A stretch of 64,000 bases of DNA from Methylobacterium fujisawaense (GTDB taxonomy: Bacteria > Pseudomonadota > Alphaproteobacteria > Rhizobiales > Beijerinckiaceae): the NCBI RefSeq assembly GCF_014138435.1, contig NZ_JACJIM010000006.1:372001-436000 (forward strand), written 5' to 3'. The position numbers were made by a program, and so were the translations under genes. Below, piece after piece: positions 26,750 through 35,611 of this stretch (the stretch's first letter is position 1; each line of letters opens with the position of its first letter). Under the pieces are notes generated by a model, which saw nothing but the letters and a program-made list of their open reading frames with translations, had not been told where the DNA came from and did no database searches.

Positions 26750-27268
26750 ATGCAGGCTGCCAACGCCAACACCAGCGGCGCCACCACCAACGGTGTCGAG
26801 ACCGGCGCCACCGACGACTTCGTCACGGTCTATGTCGGCGAGACGCTGTTCGGCCTGGCGATCGAGCGGGTGCACGACGTCTTCGTCCCCTCGGGCGTGA
26901 CGCCGGTTCCCCTGGCGCCGGCCGAGATCGTCGGCCTCTTGAACCTGCGCGGCCGCGTGGTGACGGCCATGAGCCTGCGCCGGCGGCTGGGCCTGCCCGA
27001 CGCGGAGGCCCAGGCGGACGGCACCAAGGCCAGCCCGAAGATGGCGATCGGCCTGGAGCAGGCCGGCGAGACCTTCGCGCTGGTGGTCGACGGCGTCGGC
27101 GAGGTGCTGAAGCTCGGGGCCGACAGCCGCGAGGCGGTGCCGATCAACCTGGATCCGCGCTTCCGCGATCTCGCCACCTGCGTCCATCGCCTCGACGGGC
27201 GGCTCCTGGTGATCCTCGACGTGGACGCGCTCCTCGGCTTCACGCCCGCCGGCGCCAAGGCGGCTTGA
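26750..27268 (+). CDS. cheW: Chemotaxis coupling protein CheW
   Basis: This 172-residue protein couples chemoreceptors to CheA in the inner-membrane array. After a Thr/Asn/Gly-rich leader of about 22 residues, a single CheW domain runs from DDFVTVYVGETLFGLAIERV to the end. It includes the hallmark NLRGRVV(T)AMSLRRRLG strand pair and a VVDGVGEVL segment. The leader is longer than usual. It lies 64 bp after cheA and 11 bp before cheY. Paired GATCGAGAC repeats are visible in the cheA-cheW spacer. Confidence 0.94.
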   Translation: MQAANANTSGATTNGVETGATDDFVTVYVGETLFGLAIERVHDVFVPSGVTPVPLAPAEIVGLLNLRGRVVTAMSLRRRLGLPDAEAQADGTKASPKMAIGLEQAGETFALVVDGVGEVLKLGADSREAVPINLDPRFRDLATCVHRLDGRLLVILDVDALLGFTPAGAKAA

Positions 27269-27279
27269 GGGAGAGGTCG

Positions 27280-27672
27280 ATGAAGGCGCCCCACGAGACC
27301 ACCTGCCTGGTGGTGGACGATTCCGCGGTGATCCGGAAGGTCGCCCGGCGGATCATCGAGGATCTCGGCATGAACGTGAGCGAGGCCGAGGATGGCAGCG
27401 CCGCCCTGGAAGCCTGTGCCGCCAGCATGCCGGACGCGATCCTGCTCGACTGGAACATGCCGAACATGGACGGCTACGCCTTCCTCCAGGCCCTGCGCCA
27501 GAGCGAGGGCGGGGGCGTGCCGAAGGTCCTGTTCTGCACCACCGAGAACGATGTCGGGGCGATCGCCCGCGCCCTCCGGGCGGGGGCCGACGAATACATC
27601 ATGAAGCCCTTCGACCGCGACATCCTGACGGCCAAGCTCGAACAGGTCGGTCTCGTCGCCGACGCGGCCTGA
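27280..27672 (+). CDS. cheY: Single-domain response regulator CheY
   Basis: The 130-residue receiver has an acidic pocket (VVDDSAVIRK), the phosphorylated Asp57 (LLDWNMPNMDGY), a conserved Thr (CTTEND) and a Lys (IMKPFDRD). The start at 27280 follows a good Shine-Dalgarno (GGGAGAGG); the upstream in-frame ATG was rejected. It is expected to be phosphorylated by CheA and to act on the flagellar motor or as a phosphate sink. The position between cheW and cheB is typical of alphaproteobacterial clusters. Confidence 0.94.
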   Translation: MKAPHETTCLVVDDSAVIRKVARRIIEDLGMNVSEAEDGSAALEACAASMPDAILLDWNMPNMDGYAFLQALRQSEGGGVPKVLFCTTENDVGAIARALRAGADEYIMKPFDRDILTAKLEQVGLVADAA

Positions 27673-27729
27673 CCGCACGATTCGGCTCCGACGCCCCTGC
27701 ACCCGCGACCTGTACCCGAGGCAAGCATC

Positions 27730-28950
27730 ATGGCCCTGAGTCCCGCGGTTGCTCCGCTCCGTACACCCACCACCCCGAGCACGACCGCATCCGCCACCAC
27801 GATCCGGGTTCTGGTGGCCGATGATTCCGCCGTGGTGCGCGGCCTCGTGGCCCGCTGGATCGGCGAGGCCGGATTCGAGCTCGTCGGCACGGCCTCGAAC
27901 GGCCGGATCGCCCTCGAGCTGATGGCCAAGCACGACCCGGACGTGGTCCTGCTCGACATCGAGATGCCGGAACTCGACGGCACGACCGCGCTGCCGCGCA
28001 TGCTGGCCATGAGCCCGAGCGTGCAGGTCGTGATGATGTCGACGCTGACCACGCGCAACGCCGACATCTCGTTGAAATGCCTCGCCCTCGGGGCGGTGGA
28101 CTATATCGCCAAGCCCGAGAGCAGCCGTGGCGTCACCACCTCGGACACGTTCCGGGTCGAGCTGATCGAGCGCGTCCGCGTGTTCGGCTCCGCCCGCGCG
28201 CGGAGCCGGCGCCCCGCCTTCGGCCATGTGCCGGCCACCCCGCACGCCCCCGCCGGGCCTGCGGTCGGGCACCACGCACCCGCGGTCGTGGCGCATCCGG
28301 CGCCGGCCGCCGCGCGCCCCGCGACCCCCTTCACGCTTCGGCCTAAGGTCCGCAACCGGACCCAGCCCCGGGCCCTGCTGATCGGCTCCTCCACGGGCGG
28401 CCCGCGGGCGGTGGGCGAGATGCTGGAGGGAATCGGCTCGGCCGCCCTGCGCCGTCTGCCGGTCCTGATCGTCCAGCACATGCCGCCGATCTTCACCGCG
28501 GTCTTCGCCGAACACCTCGCCACCCGTACCGGGCTCCCCGCAGCCGAGGGCAAGGCCGACGAGCGGGTCGAACCGGGCCGCATCTACGTGGCCCCGGGCG
28601 GCCGCCACATGGGACTGGCCGCGGCCGCCGGCGGCCCGATCATCAAGCTCACCGACGGCCCGCCGGTGAACTTCTGCCGCCCCGCGGTCGACGTCCTGTT
28701 CAAGGACGCGGCGGTCGTGTTCGGCGCCGCCACCGCGACCGTGATCCTCACCGGCATGGGCTCGGACGGCACCAACGGCGCCCGGGCCCTCACCGAGGCC
28801 GGCGGCCCGGTTCTGGCCCAGGACGAGGCCACCAGCACGGTCTGGGGCATGCCGGGCAGCGTCGCGCGGGCCGGGCTCGCCGAGGCCGTGCTGCCCTTGC
28901 CCGAACTCGCGACGGCGCTCCGCGCCATGATCACGGGGCAGCCGGCATGA
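27730..28950 (+). CDS. cheB: Chemotaxis response regulator and receptor methylesterase/deamidase CheB
   Basis: This 406-residue, two-domain protein has an N-terminal receiver (VADDSAVVRG; phosphorylated Asp in LLDIEMPELDG). An Ala/Pro/His-rich linker spans about residues 155-205. The C-terminal methylesterase domain shows the catalytic Ser, His and Asp in GSSTGGPRAV, QHMPPIF and GMGSDGTNGA. CheB removes methyl groups from chemoreceptors and sets adaptation together with CheR. The stop overlaps the cheR start by 4 bp (ATGA), implying coupled translation. The first about 20 residues are Thr/Pro-rich and longer than usual. Confidence 0.95.
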   Translation: MALSPAVAPLRTPTTPSTTASATTIRVLVADDSAVVRGLVARWIGEAGFELVGTASNGRIALELMAKHDPDVVLLDIEMPELDGTTALPRMLAMSPSVQVVMMSTLTTRNADISLKCLALGAVDYIAKPESSRGVTTSDTFRVELIERVRVFGSARARSRRPAFGHVPATPHAPAGPAVGHHAPAVVAHPAPAAARPATPFTLRPKVRNRTQPRALLIGSSTGGPRAVGEMLEGIGSAALRRLPVLIVQHMPPIFTAVFAEHLATRTGLPAAEGKADERVEPGRIYVAPGGRHMGLAAAAGGPIIKLTDGPPVNFCRPAVDVLFKDAAVVFGAATATVILTGMGSDGTNGARALTEAGGPVLAQDEATSTVWGMPGSVARAGLAEAVLPLPELATALRAMITGQPA

Positions 28951-29810
28951 CCGAACTCGAGTTCGAATTCCTGCGCAGCTTCCTGAAGCAGCGCTCCGGC
29001 CTCGCGTTGACGCCGGAGAAGCGTTACCTCGTGGAGAGCCGGCTGACCCCGGTCTGCCGCCGCTTCGGGCTCGCGAGCCTGGGCGACCTGATCGGCGCCC
29101 TCAAGCTCGCCCAGAACGGAACGATCGAGCGGGCCGTGGTCGAGGCCATGACCACGAACGAGACCTTCTTCTTCCGCGACCGGATCCCCTTCGACCTGTT
29201 CCGCGACACGCTCCTGCCGGACGTGCTGGCGCGCAATGCCAGCCGCCGCCGGCTGCGGATCTGGTGCGCGGCGGCCTCCACCGGGCAGGAGCCCTACTCG
29301 CTGGCCATGCTGCTCCAGGAGGCGGCGCCGCGGCTCGCCGGCTGGCAGGTCGAGATCGTCGCCACCGACCTGTCCACCGAGGTGATCGAGAAGGCCAAGC
29401 TCGGGCTCTACAGCCATTTCGAGGTCCAGCGCGGCCTGCCGGTGCAGTGGCTGATCAAGTACTTCACCCAGGTCGGCGAGCAGTGGCAGATCGCCCAGAG
29501 CCTGCGCAGCATGGTGGATTACCGCCAGCTCAACCTGCTGCACAGCTTCGCCTCGCTGGGCCAGTTCGACGTGATCTACTGCCGCAACGTGCTGATCTAC
29601 TTCGATGCGCCGACGAAGTCGGACGTGCTGGCGCGGCTCGCCGCGCAGCTCGCACCGGAGGGCGCGCTCCTGCTGGGGGCCGCCGAGACGGTGATCGGCC
29701 TCACCGACCGGCTGTCGCCCAACCCGAAGCACCGCGGCCTCTACGGCCATTCCGAGGCCGCGGCGCGCCCGGCCGAGGCGCCGCCGCTGCGCATGGCCGC
29801 GAGCCTCTGA
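28947..29810 (+). CDS. cheR: Chemoreceptor glutamate methyltransferase CheR
   Basis: The 287-residue enzyme methylates receptor glutamates using S-adenosylmethionine. It has a short N-terminal helical domain ending near TNETFFFRD. The SAM-binding region follows, RIWCAAASTGQEPYS and VATDLSTEV, then the active-site YCRNVLIYFD. It is the last gene of the che operon. No chemoreceptor or flagellar gene lies in this window, so the array must be built from distant genes. Confidence 0.95.
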   Translation: MTELEFEFLRSFLKQRSGLALTPEKRYLVESRLTPVCRRFGLASLGDLIGALKLAQNGTIERAVVEAMTTNETFFFRDRIPFDLFRDTLLPDVLARNASRRRLRIWCAAASTGQEPYSLAMLLQEAAPRLAGWQVEIVATDLSTEVIEKAKLGLYSHFEVQRGLPVQWLIKYFTQVGEQWQIAQSLRSMVDYRQLNLLHSFASLGQFDVIYCRNVLIYFDAPTKSDVLARLAAQLAPEGALLLGAAETVIGLTDRLSPNPKHRGLYGHSEAAARPAEAPPLRMAASL

Positions 29811-29981
29811 ATCCGGCGATCGGGGTTCCCGGTCGCGCCCCGGCTCCGGGCCGTCCCTGCACCCGGCACCGCGACGGGGATCCGGGCGGTTCCGGAAACG
29901 CGGCCTTAAGACTCGCGTGGGTAATTTGCACACGGACCCGCCGCCGGGCGAATCCGGCTCATCCGTGACCCGAGCCCCCTC

Positions 29982-30599
29982 ATGAGTACCGTCTCATCCA
30001 CCGCGACATCGCAGCTCTCCGCGCAGCGATGGTCGCCGCCTCCGTCGCCCAAGACCCAGATGTCCGACACGATCAGCAGCGCGCTGTCGGCCGGCACGAT
30101 CAGCAGCACCGACGCGACGGCGCTGACCAGCGCCCTGAGCAGCATCGATTCGAGCCTGTCGTCGGACAGCTCCGCCTCGGGCAGCACCACGACCCGGTCC
30201 AAGCTCGACCCGTCCTCCATGAAGGATCGGATCGACGGCCTGATCGCCGATCAGGTCAGCAGCGGCAGCCTCACCACCGACCAGGCCACGGAGCTGAAGA
30301 ACCTGTTTTCCAGCCACGGCCAGAGCCTTCAGAGCGCGGACGCCACCGGCGACGTGTCCGGGCCGGACGGTCCGCCGCCCGGCCCCCCGCCCGGTCCGCC
30401 GCCGGGGAGCGCCGCCTCCGGCAGCACCGGCAGCGGGACCTCGTCCCCCACGTCGGTGACGCAGTCGACGAACGACCTCCTCTCGACCTTCATGCAGCAG
30501 CTCCAGAGCAGCCAGTCGGTCGGCGCCGGCTATGGCGCCAACGGCACCACCAACAGCAGCAGCAGCCTCTCGGCCCTTCTGGTCGACTTCCAGAGCTGA
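29982..30599 (+). CDS. Ser/Thr-rich protein with two copies of a helical repeat
   Basis: I recognise no named family. The 205-residue product is rich in Ser, Thr, Gly and Pro. Two copies of a helical motif of about 25 residues are visible, ISSALSAGTISSTDATALTSAL at about 29-50 and IADQVSSGSLTTDQATELKNLF at about 89-110. They share the pattern S-G-(T/S)-(I/L)-(S/T)-(S/T)-x-(D/Q)-A-T-x-L. A GPPPGPPPG linker and a Gln/Ser-rich tail follow. There is no signal peptide or membrane segment. The repeat spacing recalls EF-hand-like or C-terminal adaptor motifs, but no calcium loop is evident. It follows cheR by 171 bp. Confidence 0.65.
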   Translation: MSTVSSTATSQLSAQRWSPPPSPKTQMSDTISSALSAGTISSTDATALTSALSSIDSSLSSDSSASGSTTTRSKLDPSSMKDRIDGLIADQVSSGSLTTDQATELKNLFSSHGQSLQSADATGDVSGPDGPPPGPPPGPPPGSAASGSTGSGTSSPTSVTQSTNDLLSTFMQQLQSSQSVGAGYGANGTTNSSSSLSALLVDFQS

Positions 30600-30745
30600 G
30601 CCGGCGGTGCGGGCGTGGCCGGCCGAGGGGGCCGCCCGCCCGACGCATCGCCCGCCTGCGCGCGGCCGGGATCGACCTCGGCCGCGCGACGCGGCATCAC
30701 TCCGCCATCGCATTCGCGCGACCGGACAGGGTCGGGAGGCACGGC

Positions 30746-31762
30746 ATGGCGGCAGGATCGGGGACCGGATTGCCCAAGGTCGCGTTCATCGGCACGGGCG
30801 GGACGATCTCGTCCCTCGGGCGCGACACCCTCGACATCCTCGACTACACCGCCACCGACCGGCGCCTCGAAGCCGGCGGCATCCTGGAGGCGGTCCCGGA
30901 ACTCGCCACCGTCGCCACGGTGGTGCCGGTCCCGTTCCAGGCGGTCCCGAGCCCGGCGATCGGATTTGCCGAGTGGCGCGACCTCGTGCGCCTGTGCGAG
31001 CGCCTCGCGGCCGAGCATGCGGATCTCGCGGGAATCGTCATCGGGCACGGCACCGCCACCCTGGAGGAGACCGCCTACGCCCTGAGCCTGACCCTGACGA
31101 TCGACCTGCCGGTGGTGCTGGTCGGCTCGCAGCGGCCGATGAGCGCCCTCTCCACCGACGCCAAGCTCAATCTCGTGGCCGCGATCCGCACCGCCGCGGC
31201 GCCGGCCTCCCGCGGGCGCGGCGTGCTGGTGGTGCTCAACGACGAGATCCAGGCGGCGCGCGAGGTGACCAAGACCTCGGTGGCCCGGCTTCAGACGTTC
31301 CGGACGCCGGATTTCGGCGTGCTCGGCCATGTCGACGGCGACAGCGTCCGCTACTATCGCCGCTCCGAGCGGGCGCACGCACCGGGCACGCCCTTCGACA
31401 TCCGCAGCCTGCCCGCGCTGCCGCGGGTCGATATCGTCTATGGCTACGCCGACGCGGACGGCACCGCGGTCCGGGCCTTCCTGTCGGCGGGCGCGCGCGG
31501 CCTCGTCGCGGCCGGTCTTGCCCCGGGCATGACCCCGCCGGCCGAGGCCGAGGCCCTGGAGGCGGCGGCTGCCGCCGGGATCGTGGTGGTGATGTCGACC
31601 CGGGCCGGCAGCGGCGTCGTCCCGCTCACCACCCGGCTGCGCACCCGCGGCATCCTCAGCGCCGACAACCTCACCCCGCAGAAGGCCAGAATCCTGCTGG
31701 CCCTGGCGCTGACCGTCACGACGGAGCCGGAGGCGGTGGCGCGGCTGTTCGCGACGTATTAG
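30746..31762 (+). CDS. Asparaginase (type I/II superfamily)
   Basis: The 338-residue enzyme hydrolyses asparagine, and possibly glutamine, to aspartate and ammonia. The two catalytic threonine regions are visible: FIGTGGTISSL at the N-terminus, and GHGTATLEETAYALSLTL, which carries the second Thr and the acidic partner. SALSTDAKLNL supplies the conserved Asp and Lys. There is no signal peptide, so it is cytoplasmic. The ATG at 30746 follows a strong Shine-Dalgarno (GGGAGG at 30734-30739). The open frame extends far upstream over the preceding gene, but that part is a shadow. Confidence 0.88.
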   Translation: MAAGSGTGLPKVAFIGTGGTISSLGRDTLDILDYTATDRRLEAGGILEAVPELATVATVVPVPFQAVPSPAIGFAEWRDLVRLCERLAAEHADLAGIVIGHGTATLEETAYALSLTLTIDLPVVLVGSQRPMSALSTDAKLNLVAAIRTAAAPASRGRGVLVVLNDEIQAAREVTKTSVARLQTFRTPDFGVLGHVDGDSVRYYRRSERAHAPGTPFDIRSLPALPRVDIVYGYADADGTAVRAFLSAGARGLVAAGLAPGMTPPAEAEALEAAAAAGIVVVMSTRAGSGVVPLTTRLRTRGILSADNLTPQKARILLALALTVTTEPEAVARLFATY

Positions 31763-31862
31763 GGCACCGGCCGCCCGAAGGGGGACCGGCTCGGCGCGAG
31801 AGGGGGGCGGGGCCGCGGTTCGGCCCGATCCGCGCCGGGGTCGTCCGCGCCCGGCCGGAGGA

Positions 31863-32117
31863 TCACCGGGTGCAGCCGACGCAGATGCCGCGGGTGATGG
31901 CGTCGTCGCGGATCTGCTCCGGCGTGCGCCGCTGGATCTGGCTGCTCTCGTCGACGTCGATCTTGTCCGGCTTCGGCACGGTCGCACCGCTCTTGGCGAT
32001 GTAGTCGCTTCGGTTGGCCGCAACATCCATCGAATCCGGCCTGTCGCCGGCCCGGACCAGAGCCGACGAGACCACCACAAGAGCGATCGAACATCCGAGA
32101 ACGAGAGGATACCGCAT
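31863..32117 (-). CDS. Small secreted protein, 84 residues
   Basis: A signal peptide (about residues 1-23, ending ALVRAG) precedes a short polar chain that ends CVGCTR, with two cysteines three residues apart that could form a disulfide or bind a cofactor. I do not recognise the family. It is the first gene on the left side of the low-oxygen island. It starts 127 bp from the FixK-type box at 32245, which it may share with the divergent gene at 32413. Confidence 0.6.
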   Translation of the reverse strand: MRYPLVLGCSIALVVVSSALVRAGDRPDSMDVAANRSDYIAKSGATVPKPDKIDVDESSQIQRRTPEQIRDDAITRGICVGCTR

Positions 32118-32412
32118 GGCCGCCTCCGCCGTAGAGGTAGAGCGTGTGACGGCATCACAGACCGATCCGGGTTCCCCGCATTGACCTATCGCAAGGCTCG
32201 GCCCGCGTGCGGCGCCGGGCTCGTCGTCATTGGCCCGGTCGCCGTTGCGCTAGATCAAGGCTCGCCGGCCGGGGGCGAGCAGAGTTTGCCGCGGGTCCGC
32301 GCCCCGCATCCGGGCCGTCGAGGACCGCATCGTCGCTCTCGTCTGGACGGAACGGCCGGGCAGCGGCAGACCGGATCGCCCGTGAACCCGCAGCCAGCCA
32401 TGGAGACGCGCT
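32118..32412. other. Divergent promoter region at the left edge of the stress island
   Basis: The region has no credible gene. It carries the first FixK-type box (32245-32258) and lies between the divergent genes at 31863-32117 and 32413-32757. Confidence 0.55.
32245..32258. promoter_or_regulatory. FixK/FNR-type box TTGCGCTAGATCAA
   Basis: Exact match to TTG(A/C)-N6-(T/G)CAA, the binding pattern of FixK2-type CRP/FNR regulators. It ends 154 bp upstream of 32413 and lies 127 bp upstream of the divergent gene at 32117. Confidence 0.65.
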
Positions 32413-32757
32413 ATGACGGACAGCCACGCACACGAGGTCGTCGAGCATGAGGGCCGGGGCGGGGAGGGCGCCCATCCGGATGAGCGGCTTGCCGGCCGCA
32501 TCGGCGAACACGTGAGACGGGCCCTGCAGGACATCCTGAAGAGCCCCGAAGCGCTGCGGCAGGCGATCCATCTGGGACCGCACGAACACGCGCTGAGCCG
32601 CCGGGTGGCCAACGGCCACGATCCGGCCGCAGTGGCGGCGCTGCTCGCCGCCGGCGGCGTCGGCTTCGGGCTGGCATGGCTGATCTTCGGCCAGCATTGG
32701 CACCGCACGGATTACGTCGCGCGCCGGATGAGCCACAGCAGCGAACGGATGGCCTGA
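32413..32757 (+). CDS. Small protein with one membrane segment, 114 residues
   Basis: The N-terminal half is His/Glu-rich and helical (DERLAGRIGEHVRRALQDIL). A Gly/Ala-rich hydrophobic segment at about residues 72-93 (AVAALLAAGGVGFGLAWLIF) fits a single transmembrane helix. The tail contains several His and Arg residues (GQHWHRTDYVARRMSH). No family is recognised. A FixK-type box lies upstream, so expression in low oxygen is likely. Confidence 0.65.
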   Translation: MTDSHAHEVVEHEGRGGEGAHPDERLAGRIGEHVRRALQDILKSPEALRQAIHLGPHEHALSRRVANGHDPAAVAALLAAGGVGFGLAWLIFGQHWHRTDYVARRMSHSSERMA

Positions 32758-32885
32758 CGCCGTTTCACGGCCCGCCGGGCCGAAGCCTGCGGCAACGGCC
32801 TGCGCGCGGGACCCCGGTCCCGCACGGGGGAGGGCGCCGCCTGTCGCCTCACCCCGGCGGTTGCGCCGTCCCGTCGGCCCGCACG

Positions 32886-32899
32886 TTGCGCTGGATCAA
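32886..32899. promoter_or_regulatory. FixK/FNR-type box TTGCGCTGGATCAA
   Basis: Exact consensus match ending 53 bp upstream of the start at 32953. The same 14 bases recur at 52282 and 53385. Confidence 0.75.
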
Positions 32900-32952
32900 C
32901 GCCCAGGCTGCGCCGACAGCGATGAATGGCAGACCTGCGAAGAGGTGAAGCC

Positions 32953-33243
32953 ATGAAACGCGATCTCGCTACGAACCTGAGCGAAGAGACCGAACGGGTC
33001 GGCGCCCGCATCGACAAATCCTACGAGAAACTGGCGCTCAAGCTGCGGCGGCGGGCCGACAAGGCGCGCGCGGCCATGGTCAAGTGCAAGAACCGCATCA
33101 AGCGGGCCGTCCTCCAGCGGCGGTTCGAGATCTACGCGAATGCCGCGCGCGATATCGACCAGTCCGTGATGGACCGGCAGGCCTCGCCGGGACCGGTGCT
33201 GCGGCTGAAACCGGACGAGCGGGGCACGCCCGCTCAGACGTGA
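32953..33243 (+). CDS. Small basic helical protein, 96 residues
   Basis: The product is very rich in Arg, Lys, Ala and Glu, with a long amphipathic helix (about residues 8-65; SYEKLALKLRRRADKARAAM) and a polar tail. It lacks signal and membrane segments. The composition suggests a soluble coiled-coil or nucleic-acid-binding protein, but I assign no function. The ATG at 32953 has a Shine-Dalgarno (AGAGGTG) and was preferred to one nine codons upstream. A FixK-type box precedes it. Confidence 0.65.
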   Translation: MKRDLATNLSEETERVGARIDKSYEKLALKLRRRADKARAAMVKCKNRIKRAVLQRRFEIYANAARDIDQSVMDRQASPGPVLRLKPDERGTPAQT

Positions 33244-33278
33244 TTCAGGGCCGCGGCGGGCCCTCCGTCCGTCCGGGC

Positions 33279-33292
33279 TTGATCCAGCGCAA
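33279..33292. promoter_or_regulatory. FixK/FNR-type box TTGATCCAGCGCAA
   Basis: Exact match ending 98 bp upstream of the CBS-BON gene at 33391, the first gene of the exporter operon. Confidence 0.7.
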
Positions 33293-33390
33293 GGCGGGCC
33301 GAAGGTTGGGCTGCGCACCCTGCTCCGTGGCCGGCCGCCCTGCCGATGCCGGTTGATCGATGCCCCGATCCCAAGCCGGGGAGGTTGTGA

Positions 33391-34287
33391 ATGCCAGCGC
33401 TCACCTCCGTTCCGGATCACGCCCCAGGGCCCGATGCCCCGTCGCCGTCCGCGGGCGACCGGTCGCACCTGAGGCTGCATCCCCTGTGCGCCCGGCAGAT
33501 CATGTCGGCGCCCGTCGTCAGCGTCTGCCCCGACACGGCCCTGCGGCGCGCGATCGATCTCATGCTCGACGCCGAGATCAGCGGCCTGCCGGTCATCGAT
33601 GCGCAGGGCGCGCTCGTCGGCATGGTGACGGAGGGCGATCTGCTCCGCCGGGTCGAACTCGGCACCGAACACCGCATGTCGCGCTGGATCGCGTATCTGC
33701 GCAGCCCCGGCCGGCTCGCCGAGGATTATGTCCACGCGCACGGCCGGCGGGTCGAGGCGGTGATGTCCAGCCCCGTGACCACCGTGACGGAGGACACGCC
33801 CCTGAAGGCGATCGTCGAGACCCTGATACGGGCTCGGATCAAGCGGGTGCCGGTCCTGCGCGGGCACGCCGTCGTCGGGATCGTGAGCCGGGCGGATGTC
33901 GTCCGGGCTCTCGGCGCCGCCTTGGACGCGGACGGGACTGCGGGCCACCGCAGTGATGTCGAGATCCGTCAGGACATCCTCGCGGCCTTCGACCAAGCCG
34001 TCTGCATCCCGAAGGCCACCATCGCGGTCGCCGTCCGGCACGGAACGGTCGAGCTCCACGGCTGGATCGCCGACGAGCGGGAAAGGGGCGCGGTGCGCGC
34101 CGCCGTCGACGGCGTTCCGGGCGTCGTCGCCCTGCGCGACCATCTGACGTGGGTCGAGCCGATCACCGGCACGGTCCTGCCGGGTCCAGACGACGCCCGG
34201 GCGGAGGATTCCGCCGCACCGCATCCCGCCACGCATCCCGCCACGCCTGCCGACAGCGCCGTACGGATCGAGGGCGCGTCCCCATGA
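33391..34287 (+). CDS. CBS-pair and BON domain protein
   Basis: The 298-residue protein has two CBS motifs. The first is at about residues 30-85 (ARQIMSAPVVSVCPDTALRR; GLPVIDAQGALVGMVTEGD) and the second at about 122-175 (VMSSPVTTVTEDTPLKAI; RVPVLRGHAVVGIVS). A BON domain fills about 190-260. CBS pairs bind adenine nucleotides and act as energy sensors. BON domains are thought to bind membranes or ligands. The gene starts with ATG after a strong Shine-Dalgarno (GGGGAGG) and overlaps the HlyD gene by 4 bp, so it may sense energy state for the exporter encoded next. Confidence 0.85.
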   Translation: MPALTSVPDHAPGPDAPSPSAGDRSHLRLHPLCARQIMSAPVVSVCPDTALRRAIDLMLDAEISGLPVIDAQGALVGMVTEGDLLRRVELGTEHRMSRWIAYLRSPGRLAEDYVHAHGRRVEAVMSSPVTTVTEDTPLKAIVETLIRARIKRVPVLRGHAVVGIVSRADVVRALGAALDADGTAGHRSDVEIRQDILAAFDQAVCIPKATIAVAVRHGTVELHGWIADERERGAVRAAVDGVPGVVALRDHLTWVEPITGTVLPGPDDARAEDSAAPHPATHPATPADSAVRIEGASP

Positions 34288-35603
34288 GCGTGGACACCGT
34301 CCTGCCCTCCGTCAGCGCCCGCAACCGGACGGCGGAGGTGCTTCGTGACAAGGTCGTCCCCGCGCCCGGAACCAGCGTCCCGTCTCCCGCGCCATGCCCC
34401 CCCGCCGGTCCGGATCGGCGATCACGCGGCCTGTGGCTCACGGCCGCCATCGTGCTGCTGCTTCTCGCCGGGGGCGGCTACGGATGGTGGAAGGCCCATC
34501 GCCCGTTGCTGCCGCCGGGCTTCGCCTCCGGGAATGGCCGGCTCGAAGCGAACGTGATCGACATCGAGACCAAGTTCGCCGGCCGCATCGCGCGTCTTCT
34601 CGTCGAAGAGGGCGACCTGGTGCGGGCCGGGCAGGTCGTCGCCGTGATGGATACGCGGGATCTGGAGGCGCAGCTGAGCCAGGCGGAGGCGCAGATCCGC
34701 CAGGCCCAGAAGGGCGTGGAGGAGGCGGAGCGGACCCTCGTCCAGCAGCAGGCCCAGGTTCTCGCCACCCAGGCGGCGGTCAGCCAGGCCGAGCGCGCCG
34801 TCGCGGAGGCCCGCGCCAACATCCAGGAGCGGCAGAGCCACGTGAAGCTCACCCAGCAGGAGCTGAGCCGCTCGACCTATCTCACGGCGCGGGGCTACGC
34901 GTCCGCCGAGCAGCTCGACACGCGCCGGCAGGCGGCGGACGAGGCGGCCGCGGCGCTGAGCGCGGCCGAGGCACGGTTCGGCGGCGGCGAACATGCGCTG
35001 GAGGTCGCGCGGAAGAACGCCGACGCGGCGCAGGCCGCCCGGGAGGCGGCGGCCGCGCGGGTCGGCGCGGCCCGGCACGCCCTCGAAGCCCAGACGCAGA
35101 GCGCCGCCTTTATCCGGGTCAACATCGCCGACAATTCCCTCGTCGCGCCGCGCGACGGGCCCATCGAGTATCGCGTCGCCAATGTCGGCGAGGTCCTGGG
35201 CGCCGGCGGCAAGGTCTTCACGATGCTCGACGCCGCCGACGTCCGCATGGATGTCTACCTGCCGACGCCGGAGGCGGGCCGTGTCCGGATCGGCGCGGAG
35301 GCGCGCATCGTGCTCGACGCCTATCCTCGGCATGTCATCCCGGCGCGGGTGGTCTTCGTCTCGAGCCAGGCGCAGTTCACGCCGAAGACCGTGGAGACCC
35401 GTGACGAGCGCGACAAGCTGATGTTCCGGATCCGGGTGCGGATCGACCCGGAGCGCCTCCGTGGACGCGAGCGGCTCATCCGCAGCGGGTTGCCCGGGAT
35501 CGCCTATGTGCGGACCGACGAGACGGCCGCTTGGCCGGCCTCGCTCCTCCCGAGCCCGCCGCCGGCTGCACCGGCTCCCGCGCCGATCCCCACGGCGCCC
35601 TGA
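34284..35603 (+). CDS. HlyD/EmrA-type membrane fusion protein of an ABC exporter
   Basis: The 439-residue adaptor has a Pro-rich cytoplasmic start, one membrane helix at about 49-68 (LWLTAAIVLLLLAGGGYGWW) and a first biotinyl-lipoyl half-motif near residue 90. A long coiled coil (about 120-285) and the return half-motif (DNSLVAPRDGPIEYRVANVG) follow. It resembles YhiI/YbhG, the partner of RbbA/YbhFSR-type exporters. The start at 34284 overlaps the CBS-BON stop; the longer frame was rejected. It is followed after 8 bp by the double ABC protein. Confidence 0.88.
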   Translation: MSVDTVLPSVSARNRTAEVLRDKVVPAPGTSVPSPAPCPPAGPDRRSRGLWLTAAIVLLLLAGGGYGWWKAHRPLLPPGFASGNGRLEANVIDIETKFAGRIARLLVEEGDLVRAGQVVAVMDTRDLEAQLSQAEAQIRQAQKGVEEAERTLVQQQAQVLATQAAVSQAERAVAEARANIQERQSHVKLTQQELSRSTYLTARGYASAEQLDTRRQAADEAAAALSAAEARFGGGEHALEVARKNADAAQAAREAAAARVGAARHALEAQTQSAAFIRVNIADNSLVAPRDGPIEYRVANVGEVLGAGGKVFTMLDAADVRMDVYLPTPEAGRVRIGAEARIVLDAYPRHVIPARVVFVSSQAQFTPKTVETRDERDKLMFRIRVRIDPERLRGRERLIRSGLPGIAYVRTDETAAWPASLLPSPPPAAPAPAPIPTAP

Positions 35604-35611
35604 GACGCGTC

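Noticed and set aside
24277..26826. 849-codon minus-strand frame opposite cheA
   Set aside because: His/Arg/Asp-rich shadow with no fold.
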